In this document: positions 5,040-5,104 of the stretch, piece by piece
Numbering within the stretch: the stretch's first letter is position 1
Layout: the number at the start of each line of letters is the position of its first letter
Assembly (NCBI GenBank): GCA_021828225.1
Contig: JAKASH010000302.1
Location: 1 to 5,104, forward strand
Length of the DNA stretch: 5,104 bases
Reading direction: 5' to 3'
Source of the DNA: Acidobacteriota bacterium
Lineage (GTDB): Bacteria; Acidobacteriota; Terriglobia; UBA7540
Translations under genes and position numbers: made by a program
The notes under the pieces: generated by a model
The model's database searches: none
What the model saw: only the letters and a program-made list of their open reading frames with translations
Told to the model about the DNA's origin: nothing

Positions 5040-5104
5040 CGCCACAAGCGGGTTGCAGCCTTTTTGAGACGTGCCAAAATGGACTGTCCGCAGCACGGCC
5101 CCAG

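Larger units (their letters stand above)
4702..5104. other. Upstream spacer of the peptidase gene with degenerate repeats
   Basis: No gene can be supported here. The left part (4702-4800) is the immediate upstream region of the peptidase. The middle (about 4799-4945) is repeat-derived. The right part (4981-5040) holds a possible minus-strand terminator. All three minus-strand frames are open from the right edge to at least 4981, so the tail of a further gene could enter from the right, but none of the frames gives a recognisable protein. A minus-strand TAAAAT (4883-4888) resembles a -10 box but lacks a fitting -35 box. Confidence 0.55.

Noticed and set aside
1..5104. CRISPR arrays, tRNA or rRNA genes, insertion sequences with transposase
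   Set aside because: I saw no regularly spaced direct repeats, no tRNA cloverleaf or rRNA-like stretch, and no transposase motif on either strand.

Overview
The window is bacterial chromosomal DNA of moderately high GC (about 60% where I counted inside the largest gene). It most resembles a soil or sediment Acidobacteriota genome. This assignment is inference. It rests on dispersed palindromic repeats of the GTCATCCTGAGCGAAGCGAAGGATC type in both outer spacers, a large secreted M28 peptidase related to glutamate carboxypeptidase II, and a CysM-like cysteine synthase. Other phyla carry similar repeats, so confidence in the phylum is moderate.

All three genes I can support lie on the minus strand. 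In order of transcription they are: (1) an exported M28 family metallopeptidase with PA-like, protease and transferrin-receptor-type dimerisation regions (4689 to 2410, GTG start preferred); (2) a small stand-alone P-loop kinase that matches the 5'-polynucleotide kinase module of bacterial Pnkp (2027 to 1416); and (3) a PLP-dependent cysteine synthase of the CysM type (1371 to 412). Genes 2 and 3 are 44 bases apart with no visible terminator between them and may be co-transcribed. A 382-base AT-rich spacer separates gene 1 from gene 2.

The regions without genes are informative. Bases 1-411 hold a nested palindromic element (233-355) just past the end of the cysteine synthase gene. Bases 2028-2409 are AT-rich (about 34% GC over 2101-2280) and contain an inverted repeat around a possible -10 box, an exact 11-base direct repeat, and an excellent ribosome binding site for the kinase. 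Bases 4702-5104 hold a degenerate compound copy of the repeat family and a possible minus-strand terminator for a gene beyond the right edge.

The three genes form no obvious single pathway: exported peptide hydrolysis, nucleic-acid 5'-end phosphorylation and cysteine synthesis. No complete new system can be demonstrated. The best leads are the solitary Pnkp-type kinase with its lower-GC coding sequence and operator-like upstream region, and the substrate-pocket changes in the peptidase and the cysteine synthase.
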